Origin: Idiomarina sp. UBA6142
GTDB lineage: Bacteria > Pseudomonadota > Gammaproteobacteria > Enterobacterales > Alteromonadaceae
NCBI GenBank assembly: GCA_002423905.1
Contig: DIVC01000104.1
Span: 14,053-22,383 of the forward strand
Length of the DNA: 8,331 nt
Direction: 5' to 3'
Below the pieces are notes generated by a model, which worked only from the letters and a program-made list of their open reading frames with translations, was not told the DNA's origin and did not search any database. Shown here in pieces: positions 7,175 through 8,331 of the stretch (within the stretch, counting starts at the first letter, position 1; every line of letters starts with the position of its first letter). The position numbers were made by a program, and so were the translations under genes.

Positions 7175-8331
7175 ATGACGTTAAAGAAGCTGTTTTTAAG
7201 TGCTCTCATTGCCGCGGTCGCTATGCCGTCTGCAATCAGTGCCGAAAGTTTTGTGGTTGAAGATATTCGTATCCGGGGATTGCAGCGTGTTGCACTTGGT
7301 GCAGCCTTAACTTACATTCCGGTGCGGGTTGGCGATACCATTGATGACACGAAAATTCGTCAGAGTATCCGCTCCCTCTACTCATCTACCCACTTCAATA
7401 ATGTGGTGGTCAAGCGTGAGGGCGGCACATTAGTGTTCGAAGTCTCTGAGCGCCCCACTATTAGTGCGATTGACCTTGATGGCAATAAACAACTCAAAGA
7501 TGAGCAACTATTAGAGTCGCTTACTGAGCAAGGAATTGTCGAGGGGGAACCACTCGATTTAACCACCATCGCGCAGATTGAAACGGGACTTGAGGATTTT
7601 TATCACTCAATCGGTAAGTACAACGCTGATGTCTCTGTGTCAGTAATCAAACAGCCGCGGAATCGGGTTCGCCTGAGCGTTAAGTTTAATGAGGGTGAGT
7701 CGGCTGAGATACAGCAAATTAATATTGTCGGTAATACGAAATTTAGTGACGAAGAATTATTGACACAGCTTGAATTAAAAGACCAATTACCGTGGTGGAA
7801 CATTCTTGGCGAGAAACGTTATCAGAAGTCACAGTTATCAGGTGATTTAGAGAGCTTGGAATCGTTTTATAAAAACCGCGGTTATTTGACCTTTAGTGTG
7901 GAGTCAGTGCAGGTCACTATGACGCCCGATCGCCGCGGTGTATATGTGACATTAAATATCAAAGAAGGTGAGATATTTACCATTCGTGACACCAAGGTCA
8001 TTGGCGATTTACGTGGACACGATGAATTGGTCAAGCGCTTAATTTCACAAGACCCAGGTACGCAATATAGTGCAGCTGAGGTGACCGCGCGTGAGGAATA
8101 TATCGCGCGACTCTATGGTCGTTATGGCTATGCCTATCCTGAAGTACGTGCTATTCCCGAAATCATCGCTGAGAGCAATGAAGTTGATCTAACGTACTCG
8201 GTCAACCCAGGCAGCCGCATTTATGTCAACCGCATCAGTTTTTCCGGTAACAAGGTGACCCAAGACGAAGTATTGCGGCGCGAAATGCGTCAGTTAGAGG
8301 GTGCACCGTTAAATGAAGAAGCCATCGAACA
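7175..8331 (+). CDS. bamA: Outer-membrane beta-barrel assembly protein BamA, 3'-truncated
   Basis: Central subunit of the BAM complex, which folds and inserts beta-barrel proteins into the outer membrane. The frame from ATG 7175 is open to the end of the window (385 codons plus two bases), covering the periplasmic part only. MTLKKLFLSALIAAVAMPSA is a typical Sec signal peptide, with predicted cleavage after A23. By alignment to remembered E. coli BamA, POTRA1 lies at about 24-93, POTRA2 at 94-174, POTRA3 at 177-265 and POTRA4 at 268-346, and POTRA5 starts near 349. Typical family stretches are IRGLQRVALGAALTY, GLEDFYHSIGKY, SAEIQQINIVGN, LPWWNILGEKRYQK, RYGYAYPEV and LRREMRQLEGAP. The C-terminal 16-stranded barrel is outside the window. 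The 35-nt gap after rseP is A/C-rich, with no terminator and no good Shine-Dalgarno site. Co-transcription with rseP is likely. In E. coli, bamA also responds to sigmaE, but I found no convincing sigmaE site here. Confidence 0.97.
   Translation, partial: MTLKKLFLSALIAAVAMPSAISAESFVVEDIRIRGLQRVALGAALTYIPVRVGDTIDDTKIRQSIRSLYSSTHFNNVVVKREGGTLVFEVSERPTISAIDLDGNKQLKDEQLLESLTEQGIVEGEPLDLTTIAQIETGLEDFYHSIGKYNADVSVSVIKQPRNRVRLSVKFNEGESAEIQQINIVGNTKFSDEELLTQLELKDQLPWWNILGEKRYQKSQLSGDLESLESFYKNRGYLTFSVESVQVTMTPDRRGVYVTLNIKEGEIFTIRDTKVIGDLRGHDELVKRLISQDPGTQYSAAEVTAREEYIARLYGRYGYAYPEVRAIPEIIAESNEVDLTYSVNPGSRIYVNRISFSGNKVTQDEVLRREMRQLEGAPLNEEAIE

Noticed and set aside
1..8331. Mobile elements, CRISPR arrays, tRNA/rRNA genes, phage or defence genes, or an undescribed system
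   Set aside because: Reading both strands showed continuous conserved core genes with short spacers, no long direct or inverted repeats beyond the two terminators, and no foreign insert.

Overview
The window is one continuous piece of a core gammaproteobacterial housekeeping cluster, all on the + strand: rpsB (5' end missing) - tsf - pyrH - frr - uppS - cdsA - dxr - rseP - bamA (3' end missing). Every gene can be recognised from its protein sequence. The proteins read closely like their Escherichia coli counterparts in motifs and lengths, recalled from knowledge of the families rather than from a search. The gene order, the roughly balanced GC content and the protein style suggest a gammaproteobacterium. 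A marine Alteromonadales or Idiomarina-like host is my guess, but I cannot place the genus from this stretch.

Layout. Bases 1-1409 hold the translation pair rpsB-tsf (ribosomal protein S2 and elongation factor Ts), separated by only 26 nt. A strong intrinsic terminator follows tsf (1448-1484), with a possible promoter just behind it. Bases 1526-2850 hold pyrH (UMP kinase) and frr (ribosome recycling factor, GTG start). A second hairpin plus T-tract (2881-2916) follows frr, and a good sigma70-like -10 element lies inside its loop. Bases 2919-8331 hold the envelope block. uppS and cdsA are 2 nt apart, with a TTG start for cdsA. The cdsA/dxr junction is tight or overlapping, and dxr overlaps rseP by 7 nt. 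bamA begins 35 nt after rseP and runs off the right end in the fifth POTRA domain.

How the genes fit together. The left part serves translation and pyrimidine nucleotide supply. The right part serves the envelope. Dxr commits carbon to the MEP isoprenoid pathway, and UppS uses the resulting isoprenoid units to make undecaprenyl diphosphate, the lipid carrier for peptidoglycan and O-antigen. CdsA makes CDP-diacylglycerol for phospholipids. RseP is the intramembrane protease of the sigmaE envelope-stress pathway. BamA inserts outer-membrane beta-barrels, whose misfolding triggers that pathway. The two terminators split the window into three likely transcription modules: rpsB-tsf, pyrH-frr, and uppS through bamA.

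I found no mobile element, CRISPR array, RNA gene, long repeat, frameshift or foreign insert, and no gene-free stretch over about 120 bases. I see no sign of an undescribed system. The points most worth a second look are the nested terminator/promoter before uppS and the weak or unusual translation starts of uppS, dxr and bamA.
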